This document shows positions 40,101 to 55,100 of a DNA stretch of 64,000 bases, piece after piece (position 1 is the stretch's first letter; each line of letters starts with the position of its first letter). The DNA comes from Setophaga petechia (lineage: Eukaryota; Chordata; Aves; Passeriformes; Parulidae): the NCBI GenBank assembly GCA_024362935.1, contig JANCRA010000001.1, forward strand, positions 53,823,930 through 53,887,929, given 5' to 3'. Position numbers and translations under genes: made by a program. The notes under the pieces were generated by a model. The model had not been told where the DNA came from, made no database searches, and saw only the letters and a list, made by a program, of their open reading frames with translations.

Positions 40101-43100
40101 AGGCCTTAAACAGATGGAACAAACTAGCATTGTATTATAAAATAAATTATTCCATTACTGCTTCATTCCACCCATCAACCCTATTCCCTCAAGATATCAG
40201 CTATAAGCAATGCATTTCACTGCTGGAAACCAAGCTTTGTATGTGCAAACCCCTAGGGAAAACTCTCATGAGAGTCTTCCTACAATTCCAGATTTAAATC
40301 TAATTCTATAGATTTCTTCTCCTGAACTTCCAAAAGTACAAATATTTCCTAACTACAAAAGATGCAAGCACTGGAAGGCCGTTCTTTACCAAAACACTTA
40401 AGTACTACCATTATTCTACACAAGAAATGTATTAGTACCACTGCCCAAAGAACAAGGCAAGTGCAAGGCCCACTGTACTTCCCAGCACATTTTCCAGTAT
40501 CATATCTGTGTGTTATTTTTCCAGAAAGGAACGGCTTGCATCCTGATGTACATCAGACAGCAAAGCTCTGCACTAGATAATTTGATTTAAGAGTCAAATG
40601 ATTGCAGTCTGTTATTTCCAACACCTTTCTTAAACAAATTACCAACCTGAAGGGACAAGGGGCTGTTTCCATCCTGAACTTTGGTCCAACAAGCAACAAG
40701 TTTATCCACGTTGCCAGCACAAATATAACAGAGGCAAGCTTGTGTCTGCAGAATGCTGTCCCCCTCATTCTCCAGCCTGCTGCCCAGGAGATCTAGATAA
40801 AATAAGTACAAAGATGCTGGTAAATCACTCTGGGTATCCCTCCCCACCACTGCTGAAGCTGGGGAAGCAACCAGCCAAGGAGCTGTGAGCAAAGCCACAA
40901 TACTGCTCTGGAATTATCCAGTCTAAGAAGAGTCCTTACCACAGAGGGCTGTGAACTCATCTGGCCTGGCATAAGTGAGCACAGCAGCCAAGGCCTCTCT
41001 CCAATTCTGCAGGTCACAAGACTGCACAATCTCTTTCCAGTTCTTTGTTACAACTGCAGTGATGAGCTAGAGTAGGAGAGAGACCACAGTTAGGATCTTG
41101 TTAAGACTTCCTCTGTTTAATACACAGGATAATTTGGATCTGCTGCAGTGTACTCATCCCCACTATATCCAGGTTCATGACAGGTACTGCATTGCAGTTC
41201 AACAGCTGCACAAGAGCACATCTTACTTAAAAAGGAAAAAAAATCACAAAACAAGCTCAGAGAACATGCAGAGGTTGATTTTTCTTGCTACAAAATGAAC
41301 AAGAAAAGAATACACAAATCTCCACAAGCTGTTGCAAATGGTTTTCAGCACTATTTTTGCAGACAAAGATAACCTACCAAGTATTTAGCTATAAAGTCTT
41401 CTACACAATGCCCAGGGAGATGTATGATGTTTGTTTTTTAAACTGTTTCATTCAGCTTTAAGCTCTTGGTCTCAAGCTGACCAGTGAGGGGCAGTTGAAA
41501 AGGCTGCATAAAGAGCTGGCAGCAATATAAACCTGAGCTGGCTGTAGTAACCCTACACAGGCCATCGCTGCACAGCCCTCGGAATGGATTCCAGTTTCAT
41601 CCTTCTAAAACTCTGCCTCCAGTTATTTTGCTTTGGACAAAAGACAGACTTGGCAGCTGTGCTGCTCTAGAGTGAACAAAGTCCTTCTCATGCCAAGACT
41701 TCAAGCTCAGAAACAGCTGAACAAGCAGTATGTGTGCAGGTTGGGACCAGAAGAGAAAAAACACACCTGAACAACAAATACAACATCCTAACTACAAGGT
41801 CAATGTTTGGCTGTCAGCATAGGCACAGATAACTGGTCAGCTCTTCATAAAAACACCTTTTCCCAAAAGATGAACTACAGTGAAGAAATTCCTCTAAAAG
41901 CTGCCACCCTTGCTAAACCAACTGCTCTTTTAAAGGCACTTCTCCCGTTTCAACCTCTTGTCACTTCTGTCTCCTATTGGCAGTAAAAAAGAAAAGATTT
42001 GCACAGGCAGCATCAGCAACCCCAGTACTGCAAAAAGCTGAAAATAACAATAACCAGCTGGCCATAACACGCTGTCTCCTAGACAAAGGGCGATTAATCT
42101 ACCCTGGGCATACTTTGCTCTCTCTTCTGTGCATGCAGTAAAACAAAGCATCAGCAAAATCTGTGAAGGCTGATCACAGGCAGAAATCAACATAATGCTG
42201 CTGGCCCTGAGCATGGGTCATGTGTGAAAAAAGTGACAGAACAGCAGACTGAAAATGTGCCCTTCTTAAAGCATTTGTCTTTATTGTTGACAATTTATTA
42301 GTGTATATGCAACTCAGAGACACTGGAGATGGGATAAAGTATACTCTTGTGTACTGATAAAGAATACTCTTGTGTACTGTTGTCCCCTTATCAATTAAAA
42401 AAGAGTAACAAAAATCCTTCTGCTCTGAGATCTTACCAACTTGAACACTTAGTAACATCCACCAGAAATAAACCTATAAAATGGCAAGAAAACGTTTTAA
42501 GGTGAAAAAGGGAGTTGCCAAAGGCACACGAGCATGTTACTTCTGACCTGAAACACATACCCTGGTAATTTTGCTGCGCATCTTGGCAAAGTACTTCTCC
42601 TGAGTCCGGGAGAGCAGCTCCTGCCCGCCGGCGATGGCCAGGATGATGGCGTCGGCCATGCGGTTGTCGTGCAGGCACAGATCCACTGCACTTTCAAAGT
42701 TCCCCGTCAGCAAAGCCTGTGTGATCAGCCCATCCACATCTGCAACAACACAGGGGGGGCACTTCCCAATGCTGCCACAAAAGCCACAGAGGGATGCAGC
42801 AGCAAGTGACGCTGTCTGACTGTACAGCCCACTCACAGGGGCACAGCCATGCCACAGGGGCACTGCCAAGCATTACTTACCCTGTGACAGAGCAAGTTCC
42901 TAGAGGTCCAAATGGCCCCTAAAACAACTACCTGAACAGTGTCATAAAAAGCCAAACCTAGACAGGGGTCAGTGGTTTCTGTGTTACTCAAAGTCCCCTG
43001 GGAGGCTCTGTAGAAACAGCACTTCATGCCTGACCAAGCGCATCTTCTTTTATCACTCAGAGCAGCTGCATGTCAGCAATGGGGTACACAAGTGTTGTAT

Positions 43101-46100
43101 AACTTCCTTCCTTCCTTAAAAACTGTATTTTCAAGTGCCTTGAGACTGCATGAGAATGCAGTTAGAAGCAAGTAATCACAATCCTTCACAATCTGTGCAG
43201 AATCTGCCTTCTCACTGGAACTACAGTATCAACACCAGTACTTACAATAACAGTACATACAATAAAATCAATATCAAGGTTTTTTTGTACCTCCACTAAC
43301 AGAAATGTTAAATGTTGTCTTTGCAGGTCCCAAATCTTCAGTTTCTTTTTTATGGTCCTTCAGCGTCTAAGAGAAAGGAAACGAATAATTTCTGAGATTA
43401 TGTAAACACTTAGAAAATACATTTTAAAACCATATGGCTCTTGCACTGCAAGTTAAATTTAAAACTTCAGACTACCAGTCAGCTCAGAGACCATTAATTT
43501 AAAAGGGAAGGCTATCCCTGTGTGCCACTTTGGACAGAGGTAAAGTTACTTTTCTTCACAGTAGCCAGTGTGGGGCTGTGTGATTTGTCCTGGAACCACT
43601 GTTGATAATACAGAGATGTTGTTGCTTTTGCTGAGCAGCACTTGCACAGCACCAAGGCCTCTTCTACTTCTCCTACTGCACCTCTGGTGAGAAGGTGCAG
43701 AGTGCATGGGAACTTGGGATGAGACACAGCCAGGATAGCTGACCCAAGGGATATTCCAGGCCATTTAACATCATGCTCAGCACAATATAAAGCTGGAGGA
43801 AGAAGAAAGAGGGGGATGTTTGCAGGGATGGCATTTCTCTTCCCAAGCCTCTGTTACATGTGATGGAGCTCAGCTTTCTTAGGGATGAAAACCTGCCTGC
43901 TCATGGGAAGCAGTTAATTAATTCCTTGGGGTTTTTTGCTTTACCAATTAAAGTTCCTTTATCTCACAAGTACCAGCAGCCAGACACCTGGATCCTGGGT
44001 ACCAACTTCCATCTGCAGCCATATACACACAGCCCCCTCCAAGCAAAGCTACAGCTACAATGAGAAACTCAGAAACCTTTTCTTTCCTTCTCTTTCAGCC
44101 TTAACCCTTACCAAGAACAGTCTACCATTAATGCTACCTTGGTTCCACTATGCTTCACTTCAAATTTCAGCTCATCCTTGAAAGCCTCTGCACTAGACAT
44201 ACACTCCAGTTTCATTAAGCAAATTACACATCAACACAAGCTTAATTTTCAACACAGAAGTCCAATGTAGCACCCAGGACAGAAATGTTCAGTAGACAGA
44301 GGCTGCTGCTTCTATAAAACTCCCCCAGAAATAAGACAACGACCACCTTGTGTAAGTACCTGGATTTTGGGATTTCAAACATTTCAGTAATAAAAAAATA
44401 GTATCAAAAGAGAAGTCTCTCTTCACCATCCACTTTCACAGCACAAGCTAACGGAGTGGAGAACCTGGCCCACAAACCACCTCCTCTGTCACAAGCCATT
44501 GCTCCACTACACTAAGGGAGTTCAGAAACACTCTGCTTGTTCAGCTAAACTGAAGGGCACAGTACCCCAAAGACATTCATTTGGAGGGGGAAGCAAGTCG
44601 AAAAAAAGCTTTATATTTGGCACGTGAAAAGGACATAGCATCTGGAAAATGATTTTGTTGTCAGATAACATTGGATGTGTGTTTGGTATTGGCTGAGAGC
44701 ACGTTGTGACAACCACAGGAATAATGTGCCCACCCAGTTACTTTATGTATGTGACAGCATGTCCTGATCCATCACCAGTGGCTTCAGACCAGGCTCACAA
44801 ATATTTAGGTAGGCTAAGGTCACGTTTGGTTGTGAATTCTCTCCTAGAAGAGACATTTGTAATGAGATATTGGATATCTTCATGACTGCATACAGCAAAG
44901 CTGTCAGACACACACTTCTGCCACTACAGAGCCTACAGAACTAACAAGCAATCAAGCACCTAACCCAAGGAAAGCATCCTGATTTTAATGTCTTTAACAG
45001 GCTGTTTGTTATGTCTGCACCAGCCCAACATGCACGAGCCTTAAACCACTGTCCCCATCACCACAGACAGCTGCAGAAGGCACCAAGCACAGGAAGCACA
45101 GCTACCAGCCCAAACTCTAACCCAAAAGGGAGACTGAGGGAATGGGGAAGAATGAAGTTGGCCTGTTCACACAGCAATACACTATTTTCAGCGCTAGTGA
45201 CACCTCACAAGGCAGAGGCTCAGTCCTTAGTGCCAATGAGAGACCTGTTCTCATATGTAAAACACAGGGTTGAAAACAATCCTATTCAAACAGTGTGTGG
45301 GATGCCAAATGCTGACATGGTTGAGCACAAACTGCCTTCACTAAACCTAGCTGAACATACTGCCTGAAGCAGATGAAAGAGAATCTCAGCAAGAGTCCAG
45401 TTTTACCATTATTTATAATTTTATGTATTTTTGTATATCCTCAGCAGTAGGAAAAGCCAAGAAAATGAAATGCTGTTAAAAGGAACAAAGTAAATACAGG
45501 GAGGTCAGCAGGATTAGTCTAGAGGGCAACAGATACCTCTCCCAAAAACTCCTCCTCTGTAGTCTGGCCTTCATCCCCCTCGTTTGGCACGGATCCATCA
45601 GATTCTGCAGGAGCCTTCAGCAGAGAGAAGATGCCATAAACATCCACCAGCAAAATAGGCAGAAACACTTTGCACTGCAGAGTACTGTCACCCTTCCACC
45701 AACCAAGTTAGAACCAGACTGAAAATCACAGAAATGCATTGGCAATATGTTCTTGAGCCTCACAAATAGGGTAGAGGCCCATTAGATTCTGCAGGAGCCT
45801 TCAGCAGAGAGAAGATGCCATAAACATCCACCAGCAAAATAGGCAGAAACACTTTGCACTGCAAAGTACTGTCACCCTTCCACCAACCAAGTTAGAACCA
45901 GACTGAAAATCACAGAAATGCATTGGCAATATGTTCTTGAGCCTCACAAATAGGGTAGAGGCCCAGCTGGGTTTCCTTGCTCTCTGTCATTACACAGTAC
46001 CTTGTGCTGTTTTCATCTCAGCTGCCTCAAAACATGCAAAAAAAAAGCTGTCTTCCCCATGAGGCAGCTACAGATGACTCTGAACTGTCTGTGGCACAAA

Positions 46101-49100
46101 AGCACTGCAGAGTCCTGCTGTAGACTCAGGCCACTGCAAATACAGTGTGGGCAGTGCCTGAACTGTAGGTACCACTCTTGCAGGAAAAGTTATAGGACCA
46201 CACACTCAGTCCTACTTTCTTTAAAGCCTGATGAAGGTGCTGCTCTTGAAATCAGGTGACAATGAGACCCCATATTAAAACCTGTGACTGAGAGCCCATC
46301 ATTGGAAAAGGAGGGAAACATCTGAGTGGAAAAGAAGTGGTTATTTTTTTTAAATAACATCTTCATCCTATGGAATGTGGGAACTTGCCACATGCTGGAT
46401 TATTTGTGACTTACTCTGGAACAGCTATCAAGTGGAAAGAAAAAGGATTCTTACTTTACAAATTACTATGCCATTATAAAAGTAACCACACAGTTTCACA
46501 CATGTGTTTGCTTACCTCTCCCAAGGCACCATCTGCAAGACCTTCTTTATTCAGAGCAGATGTAATCTAGAAAACAAAGATTTAAGTAAGCACCCTTTTA
46601 AAGAGGCACCAAATTCTCAGATTGCAAAACTGGCACATGTAGCTACTATGCTGCCTGCACAACAGTTAACATGAAATTAAACACTTTAGCATAAAACTAA
46701 AGCTATTTCCTCTTCCAGCCTGGTGATGGATTTACTGCTGAGATACCTGCACCCCAAGCTCTGATGGAAACAACAACTGTCCTACACCTTTAAACCTTTA
46801 ACTGTCAGCTCAAGGGCTTCAAACCTCTAGAGAGAGCTGCTGAAAACCACAGGAATAAAATCAGTATCAGAATATGAAGGACAAAATCCTGTCTGCCCTG
46901 GTCAGGGAAAATAAAGCAGTGACAATCCTTGTGGAACAGAGAGCCTGTCAGGAAGCTGTGGGTTCCTGACATCAGGCACTTGGCTGTGGGCTAGGATTTT
47001 CCAAGGTAAAAAAAAGAGTTAAAATGCCCAGCTTCTACTGCTTTGCAAAGCAAACCATAACTCCAGATTCAATTAGGGCTCTCAAAACCAGCAATTTTAT
47101 GTATAGAGTTTCTATATTATTCCAGCATCAGGGAGCCTGGGTTTCACATTGCTCCTAAAATTATCTACTGCTTTTTGTATTGTAGGCTTTATTTTACCCT
47201 TGTGGGCTGGTTTGTGTAGAGAGCTGAGCTCAAATTGCTGGAGACAGTTTTCTCTTTCTTTTTTAATCACTAGTTTACCATAAAAATGAGAAATCCAGGA
47301 CTTGGCTTGCATGAGAATCACAGGTTTTAAGAATATAACCCACCCTTCCCACGTTCTTCACAGCTTATTACAAGATGCTGAAATCTGTGATCTCTGTCTT
47401 TACTTTCCTAATGGTACCAATAATAGGAAAACCAAGTTGTGATTTACTGAGCTTTCCATCTGGGTATCACAAACTCCCAGATGAGCTGTATTATGCTGCT
47501 TCTTCACACTGAAAAAAACATGGAGTCAACTTCTGTGTGGAATGTTTTCAGAAAACAGCTACATAAAACCAGGACCTTGTAGCTCCTTCAATCTGTTCCC
47601 CTAAATACTGAAATAATGGGATAGGCCCAGCATTCCAGGCTATCCAGTTCAGCTGTGCCCATTTTCCCAGCTTCTCCCCATGCACAGGGATAGAAACCCT
47701 GTGAGCAAAAGCAAGCAGTGGGCTTTAATCTCATGAGGCCACTCTGCAGAACTACTACTGAATTTCAACTGGATTTTCTAATTGAGATCTGCTTTTCAAA
47801 AACAGGATTACCCTTGCTGTGCTTGCCTTTGGACAAATATTTAGAAGCTGAGGACAAACTGTTAACAAAACCATTATTTTTTCCCCATAATCATATTAAT
47901 TTTGCCTGAAAGGCATTTAATGTGTGAGCACAATACACTTCAACGGAGCCAATCTTTGAAAATAAAACATTAGTTTGATATAATGAAAATGAGTCAAATG
48001 TTAAAATCCACTGAAACAGAGCTGAAGAAATACTAGATAGTTCCTGGGTAGACAGCTGAAAACAACAGAGCCAAAAGGCCCAGCAGGTAACTCCCTGTAA
48101 CACTGAGTAAAAATCTTCCAGCTGGGAAGAAAGGTCTATAATGATGTGCAAATTGCTTCCTGGTAATCCAAACTTTGCTTTTCCAAATGTAAGCACGTTT
48201 GACCTTTGGGCTTGTTTTTTCTCTTTTTCTTTCAAAAATGAAGGATGTCTCCCACAAACAAAAAAGACTATCCCAGATTTTCCTAGTTAATGAAAATTGC
48301 TTATATGTTCTTCAACCAGAAAGCCTAAAAGCAGATCCCATTCCACCATGCTCGAGTACAAGAGTGTCACATAGCAAAGTTACATGAATAGCCTGAATCA
48401 ATAAATATCAAAGCTTCCTGATGAGGGAGAATTTCACATCAACAATGGACAGCCAGATGCAGACACACCTCTGAAGTGTGTTGCCTGCTCTAGCATTTCC
48501 ACTGAACACCCCATATTGCAAGAAGACACAATTAATGAGAAAACCCAACAGAGTAAACTGTTTTCTGTAAGAATTCTGAAATTAAACTCTGAAATTCAAA
48601 AGTTATTTATCTCACATATTGCACATTTACCTTCTTCTTCAGATCATCCTTCCTGTATCCTAAGAGCTCAAGGTATCTACCACGTGAATCCTCTTCGAAG
48701 TTCACCTTTAAAAAGTTAAAAACCATATTGCAATTCACCATTTTTCATTTTCTCCCTCACTGGCACAAATGACCCAGGGAAATTTAGTGAGTGAGTAGAA
48801 TGAATGTAATAAAGAGAAATGCAAAAACCTTCAGTGACTTGGGCACCCGAGCAGGTGGGCAAGGCTTCCATCTGGTTATTGCAGGTGAACCATGTGTTTA
48901 TCTGCCTCACTTGGAAACCTCTAAATGCTTAGAGTGAGCAGTGAAAGCCCATCTAAAGCTATCCCAAAGCTTTAATCCTTCTCACCAGCTCCCTGTACAA
49001 ATATGTGCTGATGGGGAATATCCAAAACCATCCAAACCCTCACCCACACCTTTGCTTTGCTGTGACTCCTCACAAACCCCAAAAACCCCCCTGTCCTGAG

Positions 49101-52100
49101 GATCCTCCCTCTTCTGGTGGCTTATGGGCACTAATCCCACTAACACCTGCAGCTTTTGGTTCCCAGCACCTCTTCTTCCCAGCTCAATGTGCAGAAGGAA
49201 CCACCTCCTGGCTCTCCCAGTCCCTGGGGAGCTCCTGCAGGGCTGGCAGCCTGTTACCTTCAAGAAGGCCCACACGTTCCTCTCAAAGTCAGCCAGGGCC
49301 ATGTCCATTTTCTTCTGGCAGTAGCTGACAAAGCCCTGGGACTGCACAGCCTCCTGCAGCTGGTTTGAGCGGGTCAGGAACTCCTTCTCTGTGACAACCT
49401 GGCTCACATAGACGTGGGGATGCTGCTGCTGCTGCTCCATGCCCGGCTGCTGAGGAGGCTTGGAATTCTCAAAGGTCACCAGCTTGCCTCCAAACTGGAA
49501 GTGAAGCACACAGACAGCATGTGAAAATACAAGTATACAGCAGGGGAGCCTGTATCAAAATGTATTTTGGAATTCTCAAATGTCACCAGCTTGCCTCCAA
49601 ACTGGAATTGAAGCATACACACAGTATGTGAGAATACAAGTTTACATTTTGATATATGTATCAAAATGTATTTTATATAACATATATATGATTATTGTCC
49701 GATAACTGAACACTCCTGACATCTGCTCATTTATTTGTTTTCCCCCATCCCATACTTTTATGCCTGTAAGGAGCTTGTTGGATAAGTAGGTTCACATTTA
49801 TAAGACTTATAAGCACAGACATTCCTGTGCCTGTTTTTTTCTCAGACAAAAGACAGACCAGAAACTGAGAGCTGGAGCTGTGGGTCTGTGCAGTACCCAG
49901 CAACAGCGGAGTATCTAATGATATTGCAATGCAGTTACCAAAGAAACCTTTACTTAACATTATTAAGTAAATGCTCAAGCATGATGTCTGCCCTGCTCCT
50001 GCCAGGCTGTTTAGCAGTTGAAACTCTACTGAGAGATAGGCAGTAAGTTGTGACAACATTTGAAGAGGTAAAATTAACACAAGAAAATAATTAGGAGGGG
50101 CTTATGATATTATTTCGTTCTGTAGCTCAAAGTTAATTTACACAGGCAAATCCAGTAAAACCTGCATTAGAAAAAAGCAAAAGCCTAGCCAAGGATAAGA
50201 CTGACACCTGGCTCCTAGGAAACCAGGACAAATAAGGGAATAAACAACATCATAAAATGACACATCAGTCAGTGGCTAGGCAACATCACTTCTCTCTGAC
50301 AGGAGAAAATTGCATTTAATTTGCACCTCAGATCATGAATAAACAGACATATGATGCTGAAAACTGAGTAGTATTGCAGCAGAGAAATTGAATTCAAATG
50401 GACAGGCTAAAATCTCCAGAAGTTCCCAAATAAATGGCCTGTGGGTTTAGAAAATAAGCCAAAAGTGGCACCAAGGGGCAAAAAAGCTAAGCTTGTCATC
50501 CCCCTCAGCTGGCTCCTCTGCAAATGAACCAGCCATGGAGGAATCTACCTTTGTGCTGCTACAGCAACTCCTGTTACCTTGATCAAAGCTAACCTGAGCG
50601 TTCTCCACCGTACTGACTTACATGAGTGCAGTTTGAAACTATGAAGTCTCAGATACTTGCCCAGTTTGGTCTCATTCCTCCCAGTGTATATTTATTTACT
50701 CTAAAGCAAGCAGTGCACAGAAACAAAAAGCAAAGCCCTAATGCCAAGACACGAACAAATGTCTCTCAGCAATGTTTCCTTTCCCAAGCATTTTGGTCAG
50801 GCTTTTGCTGTTGCCAGTGCCTTGTCTGGAAGGCACCCTGAGCATCTCTCATTATGATAACAAAGAGGAAGATCTCCCAGGGTGGAGTACCACACTGAAC
50901 TCCTCCCTTTTAAGGGTTTTAGCAGGCAGCAGCACTATTTGCCTACCTGCCAGGCCAGCTCTACCCATCCCTCTCTCCTATAGTATTCATTGCAACCCCT
51001 GTGGCAGGGAGAAATGATGAGGAGGACTCCACTGATATCAGAAGGCTAATTAAGTACTTTATTAAACTATATTATTTTATACTATATTACACTACATCTA
51101 AACTGAATCTGCCAAGCACCCAACTGCACAGCATCTCGTGACTGTCAAGACAGTCCCGACACACACGTTTGGTCCTGACAGGCCAAGGAAACAAAGCACC
51201 ATCACCCTGGGTAAACATCTCCACATTGCATTCTACTTTGGCACAACACAGGAGCAGCAAATGAAATAAGAATTGTTTTGATCGTTCTTTTCTCTGCTTC
51301 TCTCAGGTTCCCACAGTCCTTACCGAGAAGGACGCTCCCATGGGTCTCCGGATCCACTTGGGTGGTTTCTTCAGAGGCATCACCACACTCTGTGGGGCAG
51401 TCTGCTGGGGGAGCTGCAGGGGAGGCAGGGGCTGCCCTGTGCCAAAGGGATCGAGGTTCCCAAAAGACGAGGAGAGCTTTGATAACACAAAGGGGAAATA
51501 CCAAAGTGACATTACTCTAATAAACGAAACATCTATTTGTGCTATAAACGAAACATCTATTTGTGCTGAAGTGGTACTCCTGCAAGCAGGGCTGCAGGCA
51601 ACCACTGAAAACTTGCCATATTTTGTTCTCCCCCTCCCCACTTTCTGTCCCTATTCTGAACAATTTTCAACACCTGGTCAACTTGTTTCTGCCTGAGGCC
51701 ATCGGCGCTGCCGCCCATGATGGAGTAGACGCTGATGCGGCCGTCGAAGGAGGCTGCAGACAGCACAGCTGGGTTCCTGGGGCACCACTGGATATCAAAG
51801 CACCACTGCGTGTTCGTGGGCAGCTCGTACAGCACCTGGGGAGCAAAACCAAGCCCAACAAATCAGAGCTTTCATGGAGCACCCTGCCTGATACCAATAA
51901 ACTTCCCGTGTGCCCTGAGGCTGGCCTGCTCTCCCTGCTCCCCAGCGGCCTCCCCATCACCACACACAGCGGGCAAACCCTGATGATTTCCAAACATCAC
52001 ACACCACTGCTTCATCTCCTTCTCCTCCCATTAAATCTTCTGTTGAATCCTCACAGGACAAATGATGCAGGTGGGGTGTGTCTGTGCTGTCCCACTGTGA

Positions 52101-55100
52101 GCTGCTGACATCCACGCTAGCTTATTCAGAGCTGATTTAGGTATCCTCACACACTGTGTGGAGGAAGTCTGTTTCCACAGGAAAACTGAAAAGGGTAAAA
52201 CCTGCATCCTGGGCAGACAGCCTTTTGTGCCTTGGAACAGACAAGCTCCCCTTAGAGCAGATATTTAACTATAAAACAGGAGAAACTCAAAGAACAAAAT
52301 GCTAGCTGTCAGCAAAATGCTGTCTCCCATGGAACTTGTTTGCATTTAAAAACTTCCTAACAGCACAGGATCCAGCCCAGATAATTCACCTAACACTGCA
52401 CAGCTTTTGCACTTTTGGCCCAATGTCTGAATTTTAGAAACATTTCCCATTCCACAATTATTGCCCACTGGAGGCAAGGAGCCCTCCAGCATGTTTGAAG
52501 CCTTTCTTCCTGGTCTAGGGACAAACACTGTCTGAAAAACAGTTCTGGATTCTCTTTGAAAGATATTCCCAGGCCCAAAAGGGTGGGGTGGGAACACATC
52601 TGAGCGGCTCTCACTGATCTGCTACAACTACGGCAACCTACAAATACCCTCTTGGCTGGATAAAGTTCTTAGAGAAGGAAAATGGCAATTGCAACAATGA
52701 TCCAGCCACACTGGACCCAAAATAAAAGAGTAGGAAGCATATCCTTAGTTTAAGAGGAGCCATTTCCATCTCTTATAATGAACAGGGACATCACTACTCA
52801 GTAAGAGAAGCTGCAAGGACAAATGTGTAATATTGACAACACCAGTAAGGAATCCTACACCACCACAACAAGCTCAGAAATAAAGCATATAGCAAGTAGG
52901 ATAGGGGGCAACATCCCACAGAAGCATCATTCCTAGGAATGCAAGCACAGGAACATGTGCTTTGCATGTGCCATCTCTGAACAGACGTTTTTGGGTTCTT
53001 TAAAGTGGTACAATACCTCTCCTGTGTTAGGGTTGGAGCAGAGAATTTTAGCATCCTTCCCACAGCTAAGTAGCAGCTCTGGATCTGCCATACTCCAAGC
53101 AATGGCCAATATACCCCTGCATGAAAAGCCACAACAAAAAAATAGCTTAATGTAAATGCAAAATTTAGAAGTTCAGCATTCCACATCAAAATGCCCTCTC
53201 TACCCATTCCTCTTACAAGAGGAGGAATTTTTCAATGTTACCAGCCCTTGTTTTGTTGAAATAGATGTTTGCTATTTTCTGCATGAAAAGGTATAAAGAT
53301 GTAGCCATTGTATCTGAAAATTAAATGCAACAGTCACATGGGAGAAGCTGGGCATCAGTAACAACATGGTTTGCTTGCCTGCAGTGTCACTAACATCCAG
53401 TGTGCAAACCCACAGGTAAGGTCAGTGACTAGGAAGTATTTCAGCTTTTTATTAGCAAGACATTCAGCAGAACCCACTGGCAGCAATTTTGGTAGGAGCT
53501 ACAACACTGTTTTCCCTTCTTAAATCAAGCATTGCACTTGAGCAATAAGGAAAGTTTCACCAACAATGGAGGACGGACAAAAAAATCAACCCATTTGATT
53601 TTTGCTTAACAAAATCATCCACTATACCCAAAATTAAGGCATTTAGGAGACTGAGGGGCACAGAAACTGTGCAAACCCACACAAGGATGTGCCTGGGTGC
53701 ACCTTAGCATGTCATTCAGCCAAAATCAACTACTACTAATTCTTTTTTCCTTAGCTTCCTCTTCTTAAAATACTTAGAAACAAACAAGTAGCTTCACTGT
53801 TTCAGCAACCTAGTGGGTTTGTTTATTAATTTAATTCTGGGGCCTGCTTCCTTCAGAGTACCAAGCTCCAAAAACACAAGATTTTCAGGGCACAGGGCTG
53901 GCTGGTCAGCAAGCCAGCTTACAGCACTGGCTGCTTCTGAAATTGCCAGCACCAAGGGATCCTTCCTCCCCAGGGAACAGCAGGAAGTGGGATGCACAAA
54001 CCAGGACAGACACCAACAGGGCAAATACCATGGAGCACACCACTCTATGTAAGCCTCATACCTTGTGTGACTTTCCAGAACACGAAGTGGGGAGGAGGCA
54101 AATCTCAGGTCCCACATCTGAATAACAGGCAGCCTGTCGTCCTCCGAGGCCAAAACCATCTGGGTGGCAACTTCAGGGTGCCATGCCAAGCCTGAGCAGT
54201 GCATCTGAGGGGAGACATTGGGCCAAAGCATCACACAGCTGAGCAGCACTAAAGGAAAAAGAAAACTAGCCCAAATATGTCTGTGTGCATGGTAAAACAC
54301 CACTGCAAGGGAATTTGCAGCTGTCTTTCCAGGCATTATTTCTGACTGCATTCAGACTGGGAAATTCTCCTTATTCCCGTGAATGAGGAGACTTGCACTT
54401 CAGTTTCCCAAGGTCCTTTCAGAGAGATTACACTGTGCTGACTTTTTCACAGTCCTAGGTTTTAATGTGAGAAAACACTAAAGCTCACCATATAAACCTT
54501 TTTCTCTACTATTTTTATTGCTATTTTATTAAAAGCCATCATTAGGCAGAGGTTATTGGCATGAGAACACTGTATCACAGGACTACTATCACATGATGAA
54601 GACAGCCTACTGTGCTGCTGTTAGGTCAGGCAACAAACACAGAAAACACTGAAAGTTACACAGTTTATCAAAATAATAATACAGTGAGGAAAGAGCTACT
54701 TCCCAGCACCCACTTCTAAGTTTCATTTTTAACTCTTGCTGTATCTTTGGAGTTTGTTATACCAGTATTCTGTTTAAAACAATACAAAATTATACAAAGA
54801 TGCCACTCTCTGCAAGTTGAACTCTTTTTTGCACTTACACTGCCTAAAGGGGTGGCATGGTGGTTATAATTATAGGAGCACCCCTGTAACCTGCTCAATG
54901 CCACACTTTTCTGTGCAAAATCAATAAAATCTTTCTGTGGTAGCCCCAAACAGATCAGTAAGCACTTTCTCAAAATTCAGTCATCACTCTGATAGGACAC
55001 CTGAGTGCCTTGCCCTGCTTCAGTCTGCATCTGGCTATTTTAATTGATAATGCTAACAACTCCTCTTGCATAAATATACTCCCAAGAGCAAACTGGGTCA

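Noticed and set aside
45605..45609. In-exon CAG as the exon-14 acceptor
   Set aside because: It would break phase with exon 13, whereas the upstream CTGAAG acceptor keeps the frame and has a better pyrimidine tract.
49476..49664. Short frame repeating [12 protein letters not shown], as a possible extra coding exon
   Set aside because: It is the tandem duplicate of the exon-11 start. Reading into exon 11 is out of frame, and a GT-bounded cassette would leave an intron of only about 44 nt.
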